Shown here piece after piece: positions 1-10,028 of a stretch of 64,000 nt of DNA. A program made the translations under genes and the position numbers. The stretch is from Evansella sp. AB-P1 (lineage in GTDB: Bacteria; Bacillota; Bacilli; Bacillales; Salisediminibacteriaceae). The notes beneath the pieces were generated by a model, which did no database searches, was not told the origin of the DNA, and saw only the letters and a program-made list of their open reading frames with translations. The stretch is taken from positions 1 to 64,000 of the forward strand of contig NZ_JARUKY010000014.1 in the NCBI RefSeq assembly GCF_029688925.1. Direction: 5' to 3'. Within the stretch, counting starts at the first letter, position 1. Each line of letters begins with the position of its first letter.

Positions 1-85
1 GGAAGATATATTTAATGATAAGACACGAAATGTATTTTGAACATGTACTTAGAATAGGTTGATGGTGCATTTATAGAATGAAAAT

Positions 86-127
86 AAAAATGGCTAGATT
101 CACAAATGTGTAAACTTAGCCATTTTT
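86..127 (-). terminator. Terminator of the xylA-xylB operon
   Basis: An 11-bp stem (86-96 pairing with 117-127) with a loop of about 20 nt lies just past the xylB stop codon. Read on the minus strand it ends in a short U-rich tract, as expected for an intrinsic terminator of the xyl operon. Confidence 0.75.
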
Positions 128-152
128 ATATTAAATATTTTAAATTCAGTTT

Positions 153-1649
153 CTACCTAAAGGAAGCGATTTTATCGTTAATTTCTTTCGTATTGCAATA
201 AACTGTACGATAAATGCCATATAATTCATCATATATCTTTACATTTTTTTCAACAGGTGTATATACTTTTTCAATTTCCACATAGGTTTCAGCACACTCA
301 TCTAATGACGGGAACAAGCCACAGCCTACTGCTGCTAACATCGCAGCTCCTAACGCAGGGCCTTGTTCACTCTTTAATTTTATAATTGGTGTTCCAAAAA
401 TATCTGCCTGCATCTGCAACCAAGCTTCACTTTTTGCGCCACCACCAATGGATACAATTTGGCTAATATCTTTATTCCCTGTAGTTTTTAATATTTCTAA
501 TGAATCTCTTAAAGAAAAAGTAATCCCTTCCATTACAGCTCTTGTAAAATGTTTTAGTTCATGGGAACTGTCCATTCCAATAAAACTTCCGCGAATCTGC
601 GAATCAGCGTAAGGCGTTCGTTCTCCCATGATATATGGTGTAAACAACAATCCTGCAGCTCCTATTGGCGTATCCGCCCCTTCCTGCACTAAAGCTTCAA
701 AGCTTTTTTCAGGGGCAAAGGTTTTTTTAAACCAACTAAGGCTATCTCCTGCTGCTAAAGTCACCCCCATTACATACCATGCATTTGATTTTGCATGGTT
801 AAAATAATGAAGTTCCCCTTTTAAATCTTGGTCCTCTTTCTCATGGTAGCTCAATAAAACACCTGAAGTACCAATACTACATAAACTTAATCCTTGTTTC
901 AAAATACCGGACCCTATAGCTCCACAAGCATTATCTGCACCACCAGCAAAAACCTTAGTAGTTTCTGATAAGTTTATTTTCTCCGCAATTTGAGGGGAAA
1001 GGGTACCTACGAAATCACCTGACTCCACTAAAGTAGGACAGATAGATGAAGAGATATCCAATGCTTGACAAATTTCCTTACTCCAAGCTTTTGACTCTAC
1101 ATCTAATAATAACGTACCTGCTGCATCAGAGTATTCCATATTTAAAATACCTGTTAAACGAAAACGAACATAATCTTTTGGTAAAACAAAGGCTACTGCT
1201 TTTTCATATAAATGGGGTTCATGCTCCTTTATCCATAATAGTTTAGGTAACGTAAATCCCTCTAACGCTTGATTTTTTGCAATGGAAATAAGACGATCTC
1301 CTAATACACTCTCAATTTGGCGGCACTGATCTGTCGTCCGGGTGTCATTCCATAATATAGCATTTCTTAATGGGTGATGCTCCTCATCTAACAGAACTAA
1401 TCCATGCATTTGGCCGGAAAAACTTAACCCTTTTATATTATTTACGTCAACATTCTTATCATCACTTATTTCTTTCATTGCCTCTAGCGTGTATGATACC
1501 CAATCTTCAGGATCTTGTTCACTATAGCCTGTTTTACTATGAAGAGGGGTATATTCCTGTACAGCTTCCTTACAAACATTTCCTTCTTGATCAACAAGTA
1601 AAGCTTTTACAGAGCTAGTTCCTAAATCAATCCCTAATACGTATTCCAT
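153..1649 (-). CDS. xylB: Xylulokinase
   Basis: FGGY-family sugar kinase of 498 residues that phosphorylates D-xylulose to xylulose 5-phosphate, feeding the pentose phosphate pathway. The N-terminus has the ATPase-fold motif GIDLGTSSVKALLVD, followed by SGQMHGLVLLD and later GGADNACGAIGSG and SIGGGAKSEAWLQMQAD, all typical of xylulokinases. I place the start at the ATG at 1649, preceded by AGAGGAGGAAAAGAA; the open frame extends 15 codons upstream, but that part is repeat DNA. It follows xylA on the same strand with a gap of about 215 nt holding a repeat and a hairpin. Expression should follow xylA and be controlled by XylR and carbon catabolite repression. Confidence 0.95.
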   Translation of the reverse strand: MEYVLGIDLGTSSVKALLVDQEGNVCKEAVQEYTPLHSKTGYSEQDPEDWVSYTLEAMKEISDDKNVDVNNIKGLSFSGQMHGLVLLDEEHHPLRNAILWNDTRTTDQCRQIESVLGDRLISIAKNQALEGFTLPKLLWIKEHEPHLYEKAVAFVLPKDYVRFRLTGILNMEYSDAAGTLLLDVESKAWSKEICQALDISSSICPTLVESGDFVGTLSPQIAEKINLSETTKVFAGGADNACGAIGSGILKQGLSLCSIGTSGVLLSYHEKEDQDLKGELHYFNHAKSNAWYVMGVTLAAGDSLSWFKKTFAPEKSFEALVQEGADTPIGAAGLLFTPYIMGERTPYADSQIRGSFIGMDSSHELKHFTRAVMEGITFSLRDSLEILKTTGNKDISQIVSIGGGAKSEAWLQMQADIFGTPIIKLKSEQGPALGAAMLAAVGCGLFPSLDECAETYVEIEKVYTPVEKNVKIYDELYGIYRTVYCNTKEINDKIASFR

Positions 1650-1670
1650 ATTTCTTTTCCTCCTCTTTAT

Positions 1671-1760
1671 TAAGAAAAGCGTAAGGCGCATCAATTTACC
1701 CTAAGAACGCCCACGTCCTATGGGCAACGGCTAAATCATCGTCGTCCTGACTCCTAGACA
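1671..1760. repeat. Interspersed repeat, AAGCGCAAGGCGCC family, copy 1
   Basis: This copy begins TAAGAAAAGCGTAAGGCGCA, contains a small CCCACGTCCTATGGGC hairpin and ends CGTCGTCCTGACTCCTAGAC. Related copies are at 10327, 10489, 16461, 20553, 36937, 57919 and (a fragment) 61335, all between genes. It sits inside the xylA-xylB operon. Such elements are common in Bacillaceae intergenic DNA; no transposase is present here. Confidence 0.8.
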
Positions 1761-1797
1761 ATGTTTGAAAAACTTATAAATTCTCTATTAATAAAGA

Positions 1798-1852
1798 AAG
1801 CACCTCTATGTATTAAAGAAAGGGGCAATCCTTAATACGATATGAGGTGTTC
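1798..1852 (-). promoter_or_regulatory. Intercistronic hairpin between xylA and xylB
   Basis: CACCTC at 1801-1806 pairs with GAGGTG at 1844-1849, and an inner GTATTAA (1810-1816) pairs with TTAATAC (1832-1838). The two-part stem sits directly after xylA and before xylB. It may act as a partial terminator or protect the xylA message, lowering xylB relative to xylA. The function is inferred. Confidence 0.5.
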
Positions 1853-1864
1853 TTATATTCCAGA

Positions 1865-3172
1865 TTAAAAAATATAATCGTTTATACGTGATTTAATAAA
1901 TTCAATTCTACCAGAGGCATTTTCTATTTTTTCATTTGATAATGCATATTCCTCTAGTGATTTAAAGTTCGCTTTTCCAGAAGTGATTTCTAAGCCAATT
2001 CCTTCTTTAAAGCTCTTATAGCGTTCCTCAATGATGGAATCGAAGAAACGATTCTCCTTCATTTTAGCCGCTACTTTTAATCCTCTTGCAAACGTATCCA
2101 TTCCAGCTATATGGGAAAGGAATAAGTCCTCTGCTTCAAAGGAAGTTCGTCGAACCTTAGCATCAAAGTTCACGCCTCCTTTACCTAATCCATCATTTTC
2201 AAGAATTTCATACATTGCTAGTGTTACAGCATACAAGTCTGTAGGAAATTCATCTGTATCCCAACCAAGTAATAAATCACCTTGGTTTGCATCAATGGAC
2301 CCAAGCATACCATTTGCTCTTGCTACTCTTAATTCATGTTCGAAAGTATGACCAGCTAATGTAGCATGGTTTGCTTCAATATTTAATTTGAAATGATTTT
2401 GTAAATCATACTTCTGTAAAAAACTTATTGCAGTAGCTGCATCAAAGTCATATTGATGCTTCGTCGGTTCCTTTGGCTTCGGTTCAATTAAAAATTGCCC
2501 TGTATAGCCAATCTCTTTCGCATAATCTACTGCCATATGATAAAACCTAGCTAGATTATCTAATTCAAATTCTAAATCTGTATTAAGAAGAGATTCATAG
2601 CCCTCTCTTCCTCCCCAGAAAACATAATTTTCTGAACCAAGTTCTTTCGCCGTTTCTAAGCCTTTTTTTACCTGTGCTGCTGCATAAGCAAATACATCGG
2701 CATTATTACTAGTAGCAGCACCGTGTACAAACCTAGGGTTGGTGAACATATTTGCTGTATTCCAAAGGAGCCTCACATCACTAGTAGATAAGTGACCTTT
2801 GATCATTCCAATAATCTCATCTAAATTTTTGTTTGTTTCTCTTAAATTATCTCCCTCTGGAGCAATGTCGCGATCATGGAAGCAAAAGAAAGGAACTCCT
2901 AGTTTTTCAAAAAACTCAAAAGCAGCCTCCACACGAATTTTTGCTAATTCCATGCCACTTAAATGATTCCATTGACGAATCATCGTACCTGAACCAAATG
3001 GGTCTGATCCATCTCCCGTTAATGTATGCCAATATGCAACTGCAAAACGAAGATGCTCCTCCATTGTTTTTCCCATAACAACTTCTTTCGAATTATAATG
3101 CTTAAACGAAAACGGGTTTTCTGAATCCTTACCTTCAAACCTCACCTTTTTGATACCTGAAAAATAAGTCAT
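1865..3172 (-). CDS. xylA: Xylose isomerase
   Basis: Converts D-xylose to D-xylulose with divalent metal (Mg, Mn or Co); cytoplasmic. The 435-residue length is normal for class II xylose isomerases. Visible signatures include [12 protein letters not shown] with the catalytic His, [13 protein letters not shown], the metal-binding segment [17 protein letters not shown], and [17 protein letters not shown]. The ATG at 3172 is preceded by AAAAGGGGGATGTAATA. It is the first gene of the xylAB operon and is divergent from xylR. The upstream region has a XylR operator and a cre-like site, so it should be induced by xylose and repressed by preferred sugars. Confidence 0.97.
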   Translation of the reverse strand: MTYFSGIKKVRFEGKDSENPFSFKHYNSKEVVMGKTMEEHLRFAVAYWHTLTGDGSDPFGSGTMIRQWNHLSGMELAKIRVEAAFEFFEKLGVPFFCFHDRDIAPEGDNLRETNKNLDEIIGMIKGHLSTSDVRLLWNTANMFTNPRFVHGAATSNNADVFAYAAAQVKKGLETAKELGSENYVFWGGREGYESLLNTDLEFELDNLARFYHMAVDYAKEIGYTGQFLIEPKPKEPTKHQYDFDAATAISFLQKYDLQNHFKLNIEANHATLAGHTFEHELRVARANGMLGSIDANQGDLLLGWDTDEFPTDLYAVTLAMYEILENDGLGKGGVNFDAKVRRTSFEAEDLFLSHIAGMDTFARGLKVAAKMKENRFFDSIIEERYKSFKEGIGLEITSGKANFKSLEEYALSNEKIENASGRIEFIKSRINDYIF

Positions 3173-3328
3173 TATTACATCCCCCTTTTAAAGTAAAAGC
3201 TTTCCTAAAAATAGCATTATTGTTGTCGTTCGTTACAACACAGTTTTGGACGGACATTTGAATGATATCAAAACAAAATTTACTAATCTATTAAGTGAAA
3301 TAAAGTATAAACCTATTATTCTTGTGTA

Positions 3329-3342
3329 TGTAAGTGCTTACA
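3329..3342 (-). promoter_or_regulatory. Catabolite-responsive element (cre) upstream of xylA
   Basis: TGTAAGTGCTTACA matches the CcpA-site consensus TGWAANCGNTNWCA at all but one position and is nearly palindromic. It lies in the xylA leader between the xylO operator and the start codon, where binding of CcpA would block transcription. Confidence 0.65.
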
Positions 3343-3345
3343 ATT

Positions 3346-3372
3346 CTTTGTTTGTTTAATAAATAAACTAAG
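3346..3372. promoter_or_regulatory. XylR operator (xylO)
   Basis: A 27-bp imperfect palindrome centred at 3359 with 11 of 13 base pairs matched; on the minus strand it reads CTTAGTTTATTTATTAAAC and onward. This agrees with the TTAGTTTGTTT-type operators of Bacillus XylR. It overlaps a plus-strand promoter (TTGTTT at 3352, 17-nt spacer, TATAAT at 3375-3380) that would drive xylR, so it probably controls both directions. Confidence 0.8.
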
Positions 3373-3585
3373 TGTATAATCGTATTGTAGTTCATTAAAA
3401 CTGTCCTGTAAAGGGAAATTTTTATGGAAAGATCCCTTGCAATTTTAAATAACTAAAATTCAGATCAAGGAGATACGAGGGGGAGATCCGCAACAGCTTT
3501 CAATAATAAAGATGATAACTCCTTCTGAAGAAAACAAACATGAAAAGGAGACGAACAAAATTAAAACGAATGGAGAATTAGAAAA

Positions 3586-4737
3586 ATGGTAGATAAATAT
3601 TCTATACGAGAATTGAATGAATCCAATGTTTTAGCTATCATTATTCAACATAAAATTATATCTAGAGCTGATATTTCAAAGGTATCAGAATTAAATAAAG
3701 CCACTATCTCATCCATCGTGTCTACTTTAACAGAAAAGAAGTTAATAAAAGAGGTGGGTATCGGAATTAGTCAAGGTGGGAGGCGTCCAGTCATGTACTG
3801 TTTTAATGAAAAAGCTGGTCTTTCTTTAAGTATTGACATTGGATCTGATTATTTATCCTCAATCCTCACTTATCTAGACGGAACAATTGTTATACATAAG
3901 GAAGTGTTACACGAGAAAATAAATCAAAAGGATATATTTGAAAAGCTATGTCTTTTGATTGATGAATATTTTGAAATTTCGCCGAAAACGCCTTATGGGA
4001 TTGTTGGTATTACATTAGGAATTCATGGAATTGTTTACGAAAACAATATTATTTTTACCCCAAATTATCATTTAGCTGGTATGAATATTTCAGACTATTT
4101 GCAGAATCGATACAAAGTTCCAATTACATTAGAAAATGAAGCTAATTTATCTGTTTTAGGGGAATGGTACTTTTCAACATACTTAAGTAATTTAGTGAGC
4201 ATAAGTATTAGTTCTGGAATTGGTGCTGGGATTATTATAGATAATAGCTTATATAAAGGGGTGAAAGGTTATAGCGGAGAAATTGGACACACCATCGTCG
4301 TACCTAACGGGCGAAAATGTCCATGTGGAAATTTAGGTTGTATTGAACGTTATGCTTCTGAGCATGTTTTACTCATGGAGTATGGTAGTAATAAAGGAGA
4401 AGATGTATCCTTTGAAGACTTTAAGAAAAACTACTTAGCTGGTGAAACAACTTCAAAAGAAATTATAGACTCATTCGTATATTACATAAGCCTAGGTTTA
4501 AACAATGTTATAAAATTATTTAGTCCTGAAGTCATTATTATTAATAGTAAATTCACAAATGAGTTGGACGGCATTATCGAGAAAATCAAAGACAATTTAT
4601 CAACTCCAGTGAATCGCAACACAACAATCAAGGCCTCTGAATTACGAGAACAAGCAACACTATTAGGAGGGGCCTACATTAATATTAATAATTTTCTACC
4701 AAGTCATAACATAACAACAATACAAAAAGACAAATAG
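3586..4737 (+). CDS. xylR: Xylose repressor XylR (ROK family)
   Basis: Transcriptional repressor of xylose genes, 383 residues. An N-terminal winged helix (about residues 15-70, with SRADISKVSELNKATISSIV) binds DNA. A ROK kinase-like domain follows, with DIGSDYLSSILTYLDG, GIHGIVYENN, the sugar-binding segment GYSGEIGHTIV and the ROK zinc site CPCGNLGCIERYAS. Xylose binding should release it from xylO at 3346-3372. It is divergent from xylAB, with a 413-nt gap holding the operator and cre. The first ATG of the frame is used. Its own promoter overlaps the operator, implying autoregulation. Confidence 0.93.
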   Translation: MVDKYSIRELNESNVLAIIIQHKIISRADISKVSELNKATISSIVSTLTEKKLIKEVGIGISQGGRRPVMYCFNEKAGLSLSIDIGSDYLSSILTYLDGTIVIHKEVLHEKINQKDIFEKLCLLIDEYFEISPKTPYGIVGITLGIHGIVYENNIIFTPNYHLAGMNISDYLQNRYKVPITLENEANLSVLGEWYFSTYLSNLVSISISSGIGAGIIIDNSLYKGVKGYSGEIGHTIVVPNGRKCPCGNLGCIERYASEHVLLMEYGSNKGEDVSFEDFKKNYLAGETTSKEIIDSFVYYISLGLNNVIKLFSPEVIIINSKFTNELDGIIEKIKDNLSTPVNRNTTIKASELREQATLLGGAYININNFLPSHNITTIQKDK

Positions 4738-4778
4738 TCACAAAATTGTACGGGACATGGTCCCGTACAATTTTGTGA
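4738..4778. repeat. Hairpin repeat ACAAAATTGTNCGGGAC, copy 1
   Basis: A perfect stem of 19 bp around the loop ATG lies between the convergent ends of xylR and helD. Related copies are at 7195-7241, 7471-7509 and, shortened, 8254-8280. It may serve as a bidirectional terminator, although the U-tracts are poor. Confidence 0.8.
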
Positions 4779-4789
4779 ACTTTTCAATT

Positions 4790-7174
4790 TTAACTACATT
4801 CGTTAACTATTTGTATTTCATTATAAGTTTCACTACGTATATCATCAAAAAAATAACTCTTCTTTCCTACAGTAAACAAATGTAATTCATGCATTGCTCG
4901 TGTACAGGAAGTATAAAATAGTTTTCGTTCCTGCTCCTCACCATAAACAATGGATGAAGCATTATAAATAATTACTCCGTCAAATTCAATCCCTTTTGCT
5001 AAGTATGCTGGAAGGACCAAGACCCCTTTATTGAAGGTAGTCGTATCTTTATCCACTAACTGAAGCTGTAAATCATCCTTCAAATTGTTGTATGCTTCTT
5101 CACTCTCTTTCATTGTTTTGCACAATATTGCAATGGTTTTATGTCCATTTTGTTCTAAGAGTTTCACCCGATGAGAAATGTTTACTTTAAGATCCTTACT
5201 ATCCCTTACCGTTGTTAATGTAGGTTTGTCTCCATCACGGTTAAAAGGTTCGATTAATTCTCCACCTTGAATAACACCTTTCGTAAATTCAACGATTTGT
5301 CTTGTGGAACGATAACTCCGTGTTAATGTAATTCGTTCACTTTGATCCTTTCCCTTAAATAGTTGTTCCGATAATAATGTGGGAGAATCATTTCCGTGAG
5401 CATAAATTGCTTGATTAACGTCTCCTAGAATAGTCATTTTACAATTTGGAAATAGCTGTTTCAAAAATTCAAATTGAAATGGAGAATAATCTTGCGCTTC
5501 ATCAATAAATAAATGACGAATCATTGTGTTTGATTTTCTTCCTTCTAATTGGTCCTTCAAATATAAAAACGCCGTCGTATCCTCATACATCAGTTCTCGA
5601 CCTTCTAATTTCTTCATTGTTAACCGACAAATCTCATCCCACAGATCGTGTGGTAACGACTTACTATAAAAAGCACGATAGGCATCTTTATCAAATATTT
5701 TTTTATAAAGAGAATAAGTATCCATAAAACGAAGCTTTTTAACTGCATTTCTAATTGGTTTAAAATACTTTCTCACAACAAACTTACTTAGCATTTTTTC
5801 TTCTAATGCATAATCATCAAAATTATCAGCGTTTGCACGATTTCCTTTTTGCGTTTCTTGAAAAGTCTTTAAATAATCTTCCTTATCTAAAAGCTCGCTT
5901 TCTTCAATAACCCAATCCTTCTTCCGTTCATTTTTTTCAATTTTAGCTAACGTTACGAGTATCCATTCAGCTACTAAATTCATTCGATTTGGAATAGCTA
6001 TTGTTTCATCTAACGAATAAAAATATTTTTCAATTTCTTTATTCGAAATAATTACCTTACCTCTTAAGGATATATTTTTAAAAACAATGCCTTCCCTAGA
6101 TAAATATTGAATAAACTGGTCTATAAAATGTTTAAATTCCACCGAGGATTTATACTTGATGGATGCCATTCTTGTTTCATACGTTGAATCCTTAATTGCT
6201 GTATATAAATACTCCATTTGTGAAAAAGGATCTTCAATCGTAAACTCTTTTTCTAAACGAGTTTGTAAATAAGCTTGGAAGGTTGTTTGTTTCATGTTAT
6301 CTTCCCCTAATTCTGGAAGTACGGTCGCTACGTAACTATTGAATAGATAATTTGGAGAAAATAACATGATATTATCGGAATTAATTTGGCCACGGTAACG
6401 ATATAATAAGTAGGCTACTCGTTGTAATGCAGCAGACGTTTTCCCACTACCAGCCACACCTTGGACGATTAAGAACTTACTTTTTTCATTTCGTATGATT
6501 AGATTTTGTTCTCTTTGAATAGTTGCAACAATACTCTTCATTTGTGTATTAGCGTTGTTACTCAATACCTCTTGAAGCAATTCATCCCCAATCGTAACTC
6601 CTGTATCAAACATACTTTTTAACTTTCCATTTTTTATAATATATTGCCTTTTTAATTGCACTTCTCCTTCAATCACTTCACTTGGGACCTCGTATTTAGC
6701 TGGGCCAGGAGAATAATTGTAATATAAGCTTGAAATAGGAGCTCTCCAATCATATACAAGGAAATTTTCATCCTTTTCATCCATTAAAGAGGCTAACCCT
6801 ATGTATACGACCTCTTCCCCCTCTTCCCCCTTTTCTAAAAAATCGATTCGACCAAAGTAGGGAGATTCACTTAATTTAATTAGATTTTTCATCTTTTTAT
6901 AAAATTGTTCATGAGTTCTTTCCCTTTCAGACAAAAGCTCTGCCTGCTGCTTAATACTTGTAAATGTTTCTCCAACCTCATGGGCATCGTCTAAATTTAC
7001 AGTGACATCCTCCCAAAAGCTTTTACGTAAATCAATCACACCTTCTTTCATCGTTCCTACATTTTCTTGAAGGTGATTTATTTTATTATTTATAACATCA
7101 ATAATCGTTTCTACCCGCTTTTTCTCCTTGTTCCACTCCTCATTTGAAATAGACACAATCTCACTCCCTATCAT
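4790..7174 (-). CDS. helD: RNA polymerase recycling motor ATPase HelD
   Basis: UvrD/Rep-like superfamily 1 protein of about 794 residues that removes stalled or post-termination RNA polymerase from DNA. A long N-terminal coiled coil (about residues 10-80) fits the arm that enters the secondary channel. It is followed by LVYDWRAPISSLYYNY, the Walker A motif VQGVAGSGKTSAALQRVAYL, the Walker B motif FIDEAQDYSPFQFEFLKQLF and helicase motifs such as LTRSYRSTRQIVEF. I place the start at the ATG at 7174 after AGAAGGG; the frame can be read from a GTG at 7201, but that lies inside a hairpin repeat. Hairpins of the same family flank the gene on both sides. Confidence 0.88.
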   Translation of the reverse strand: MIGSEIVSISNEEWNKEKKRVETIIDVINNKINHLQENVGTMKEGVIDLRKSFWEDVTVNLDDAHEVGETFTSIKQQAELLSERERTHEQFYKKMKNLIKLSESPYFGRIDFLEKGEEGEEVVYIGLASLMDEKDENFLVYDWRAPISSLYYNYSPGPAKYEVPSEVIEGEVQLKRQYIIKNGKLKSMFDTGVTIGDELLQEVLSNNANTQMKSIVATIQREQNLIIRNEKSKFLIVQGVAGSGKTSAALQRVAYLLYRYRGQINSDNIMLFSPNYLFNSYVATVLPELGEDNMKQTTFQAYLQTRLEKEFTIEDPFSQMEYLYTAIKDSTYETRMASIKYKSSVEFKHFIDQFIQYLSREGIVFKNISLRGKVIISNKEIEKYFYSLDETIAIPNRMNLVAEWILVTLAKIEKNERKKDWVIEESELLDKEDYLKTFQETQKGNRANADNFDDYALEEKMLSKFVVRKYFKPIRNAVKKLRFMDTYSLYKKIFDKDAYRAFYSKSLPHDLWDEICRLTMKKLEGRELMYEDTTAFLYLKDQLEGRKSNTMIRHLFIDEAQDYSPFQFEFLKQLFPNCKMTILGDVNQAIYAHGNDSPTLLSEQLFKGKDQSERITLTRSYRSTRQIVEFTKGVIQGGELIEPFNRDGDKPTLTTVRDSKDLKVNISHRVKLLEQNGHKTIAILCKTMKESEEAYNNLKDDLQLQLVDKDTTTFNKGVLVLPAYLAKGIEFDGVIIYNASSIVYGEEQERKLFYTSCTRAMHELHLFTVGKKSYFFDDIRSETYNEIQIVNECS

Positions 7175-7194
7175 ATGGTTAACCCTTCTATACA

Positions 7195-7241
7195 CAGTCA
7201 CAAAATTGTCAGGAAACAGGTTCCCGACAATCTTGTGACTG
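7195..7241. repeat. Hairpin repeat ACAAAATTGTNCGGGAC, copy 2
   Basis: An imperfect inverted repeat CAGTCACAAAATTGTC / GACAATCTTGTGACTG around a GGAA-ACAGG-TTCC core. It lies immediately upstream of helD and overlaps its possible GTG start, so it could form in the helD leader. Confidence 0.75.
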
Positions 7242-7470
7242 TAATTGGCTTTTTTATTAGATGTTAGTTTTCATTTGGCGATCTGAATAAATTTTTTTGG
7301 TTCTCTACTAAAGTAGCATAAGTTCGGGAGCAATGTTTCATACATTGCAAAAAAATTAGAACATAATAAAAAATTAACAAAAGAAAATCATAACTATTCT
7401 TATGATTCATCTTCCACTGTAAGTCCTGTTAATCCTTTGAACCGCCTTTTGAATCAAACTATTTTTATAA

Positions 7471-7509
7471 CACAAAATTGTGCGGGACCAGGTCCCGCAC
7501 AGATTTGTG
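7471..7509. repeat. Hairpin repeat ACAAAATTGTNCGGGAC, copy 3
   Basis: CACAAAATTGTGCGGGACC pairs with GGTCCCGCACAGATTTGTG, with one mismatch and a short loop. It lies 28 nt past the stop codon of the LysM gene and may end its transcript. Confidence 0.75.
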
Positions 7510-7537
7510 AACTTTTTATATTAAATTGTTCTTTTCA

Positions 7538-8134
7538 TTAGCTTGTTGGAATAACTAATTGTGCTCCAATTGGTAATGCATGAGCATCATAGTCTGGGTT
7601 TGCCTCCTCTATATCTTCTGCTGAAACACCATCATATACTGAGGCTATTGTAGTGAACGTATTACCTGGCTGAATAGTGTGGTATACAGCATCTGATCCA
7701 GTAGTGTCTCCTGTTGAGTCACGTTCAACTACTACAATCTCTGAACCGATCGTTAATGCTCTTGGATCAACATCTTCATTTAATTCAAGTAAGTGATCAA
7801 CAGTTACACCATCATATACAGTAGCAATACCTGACAGTGTGTTTCCAGGCTGAACAACATGTGTTACTGTCTCTCCATTTGAATCTCCATTACCGTTACC
7901 GTCACCTTCACTAGGTTCGAGCTGAATTTCAGATCCTATCTGTAAAGCATACGGGTCAATTCCACTGTTTAATTCTAATAGCTCATCTACCGTTACATCA
8001 TGCTCTTGTGAATACCCCCAAATAGTATCTCCTTCTTCAACTGTTGTTGTATTTGCCATGGCAGACAAACCAGAAAATCCAAATACCATCCCTACTAATA
8101 GAATGGGGGCGAAAAATAATGAAAGTTTTTTCAT
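7538..8134 (-). CDS. Secreted protein with three LysM domains
   Basis: A 198-residue protein with a signal peptide (MKKLSLFFAPILLVGMVFGF, cleavage probably after AMA at about residue 27) and three LysM peptidoglycan-binding domains at about residues 30-73, 91-136 and 151-196, with motifs such as VQPGNTLSGIATVYDGV and IQPGNTFTTIASVYDGV. Gly/Asn/Asp-rich linkers join them. No catalytic domain is visible, so it is probably a cell-wall or spore-envelope binding protein rather than an enzyme. The protein is strongly acidic. The ATG at 8134 is preceded by AAAGGAGGAGATAAAAA. It is flanked by hairpin repeats and is probably monocistronic. Confidence 0.85.
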   Translation of the reverse strand: MKKLSLFFAPILLVGMVFGFSGLSAMANTTTVEEGDTIWGYSQEHDVTVDELLELNSGIDPYALQIGSEIQLEPSEGDGNGNGDSNGETVTHVVQPGNTLSGIATVYDGVTVDHLLELNEDVDPRALTIGSEIVVVERDSTGDTTGSDAVYHTIQPGNTFTTIASVYDGVSAEDIEEANPDYDAHALPIGAQLVIPTS

Positions 8135-8253
8135 TTTTTATCTCCTCCTTTATTAGTTATATAAACCTGTTTCCGAGTTCGTCCAATGTTAAACTACAAA
8201 TTTCGCTATTATTTTCATAAATTTAGAATAGAACACTTAAAAAAGTTCAAAAA

Positions 8254-8280
8254 AAAGTGCGGAACCAGGTTCCGCACTTT
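8254..8280 (-). terminator. Terminator after yhbH
   Basis: AAAGTGCGGAACC pairs with GGTTCCGCACTTT; on the minus strand it is followed by a run of T. The GGAACC-GGTTCC core relates it to the ACAAAATTGT hairpin repeats, so this looks like a member of that family serving as a terminator. Confidence 0.8.
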
Positions 8281-8304
8281 TCGCACGTTTTCTTGAAATT
8301 TATT

Positions 8305-9474
8305 TTAATGAACGATCGCATCTTCTTCTTTCCTAAAGAACCACTTCAACGAACGATAGACATCTGCCTTTTCCCTTAATATATAATATCTAAAACGTTC
8401 GTCTTGAAGGTTTTTATAGGAGCTCATGAGTGTTGATGGTCGATTGTATTGATTTACCTCACCGTAACCAAACATACTAGACACATCCATTAGTTCCTTT
8501 ACAAGTGAGAGACAACGTTGATTATCTGATGTTAAATTGTCACCGTCTGAAAAGTGAAATGGATAAATATTATATCTTGATGGAGGATACTTTTGATCTA
8601 TCACTTCTAGCGCCTTCCGATAAGCAGAAGAACAAATCGTTCCCCCACTCTCACCTTTCATAAAGAAATCATCCTCTGATACAAGTTTTGCTTCTGTGTG
8701 ATGAGCAATAAATTCTATGTCTACTGTTTCATATTTCGTCCGTAAAAACCTCGTCATCCAGAAAAAATAACTTCTTGCCATAAATTTTTCCCAACGTCCC
8801 ATAGAGCCTGACGTATCCATCATCGCAATAACAACTGCCTTTGACTCAGGTTTAATCTTTTCTTCCCACGTTTTAAATCTTAAATCATCATTATAAATCG
8901 GAGCTACACTTGGCTGGCCTTTCATTGCATTTCTTTTTAACGCTTCTAAAATTGTTCTTCGTTTGTCGATATTCCCCATTAAACCTTTTTTACGGATATC
9001 TGTAAACTCAATATTTTCTACAACAATATTGTCTTCTTCCTTTTGTTGCAGATTCGGTAACTCTAACTCCTGAAAAAGCATTTCTTCTAACTCCGCAAGG
9101 GAAACTTCAGCTTCATAATAATCTTCTCCGGCCTGATCTCCAGCCCCTTCACCTTTCCCAGGTCCCTTTTTACTTGGGGTACCATCCTGGGCAACCACGT
9201 CACCGATTTCACTTTCCCCAGTCCCCTGACCTACATGTTTATTTTTGTCATAGTTATAACGAATTTTGTATTCATCTAACGAACGAATTGGAATTTTAAT
9301 GATATCGCGACCATTGGACATAACAATATTTTCTTCACTTACTAGGTCGGGAAGGTTTCTGTTAATGGCCTCTTGCACCTTATCTTGGTGACGTTGTTGG
9401 TCTTGGTATCCTTTTCGGTGGAGGGACCAGTTTTCTTGAGAGACAACAAAACTTTTGCCTGAACTGCCTTTCAT
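8305..9474 (-). CDS. yhbH: Sporulation protein YhbH (DUF444)
   Basis: A 389-residue protein closely resembling B. subtilis YhbH, a sporulation protein of the DUF444 family with a von Willebrand A-like fold. Landmarks are [40 protein letters not shown], a Gly-rich linker, [10 protein letters not shown] (MIDAS-like), [21 protein letters not shown] and [19 protein letters not shown] use the ATG at 9474 after AAGGAGGG; an open frame reaches 16 codons further upstream but has no ribosome binding site. prkA, its usual functional partner with linked expression, is 2.3 kb upstream on the same strand. Confidence 0.93.
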   Translation of the reverse strand: MKGSSGKSFVVSQENWSLHRKGYQDQQRHQDKVQEAINRNLPDLVSEENIVMSNGRDIIKIPIRSLDEYKIRYNYDKNKHVGQGTGESEIGDVVAQDGTPSKKGPGKGEGAGDQAGEDYYEAEVSLAELEEMLFQELELPNLQQKEEDNIVVENIEFTDIRKKGLMGNIDKRRTILEALKRNAMKGQPSVAPIYNDDLRFKTWEEKIKPESKAVVIAMMDTSGSMGRWEKFMARSYFFWMTRFLRTKYETVDIEFIAHHTEAKLVSEDDFFMKGESGGTICSSAYRKALEVIDQKYPPSRYNIYPFHFSDGDNLTSDNQRCLSLVKELMDVSSMFGYGEVNQYNRPSTLMSSYKNLQDERFRYYILREKADVYRSLKWFFRKEEDAIVH

Positions 9475-10028
9475 ATTTTTTCCCTCCTTATAAAATTTGG
9501 ACTTGCACATCTTTGCTAACAATTCATACTATATACTTGACGACACTTTTGTTCGTTCACAACATTGATGTGTTGTGAAAAAAAAGCTTACTTTATACTA
9601 TGCAGAAATCCGACTCAGTTGACAAAAAAATCAGATAATTATACAAGCTAGTTAAAAAATATGTTTATTTAAAGATGGGACAACCCCTTATAAATACGAT
9701 GATGACGGGTTTCGTACAATAATTTTAAGTTAAAACATTTGTAAAAATAAATAAATTTTTTTAAATATGTTTTCTAATTTTCCCTTCGTGAAACTACCTA
9801 TTTCATTTAAGATTTTATCACCAATTATCCTAATTTATGATTTTTATATTTACGCAAATATCCCTTTCGGTGAAATGATAGGCTGGGGCTGTACTTTTCA
9901 AGTAAACACATCTTAATACATAAACAAATTATTTATATACTAATTAATCGTAATACAATTAAATTTCACGTGAGAATTTTTCATACTATTTAGAAATAGG
10001 AAATAATTTTTGTTAAGATTGTATTAAG
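9475..10028. other. Gene-free AT-rich region upstream of yhbH
   Basis: About 550 nt of very AT-rich sequence with no convincing open reading frame, RNA gene or hairpin. It should contain the yhbH promoter near 9490-9560, but I could not assign one. Confidence 0.5.
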
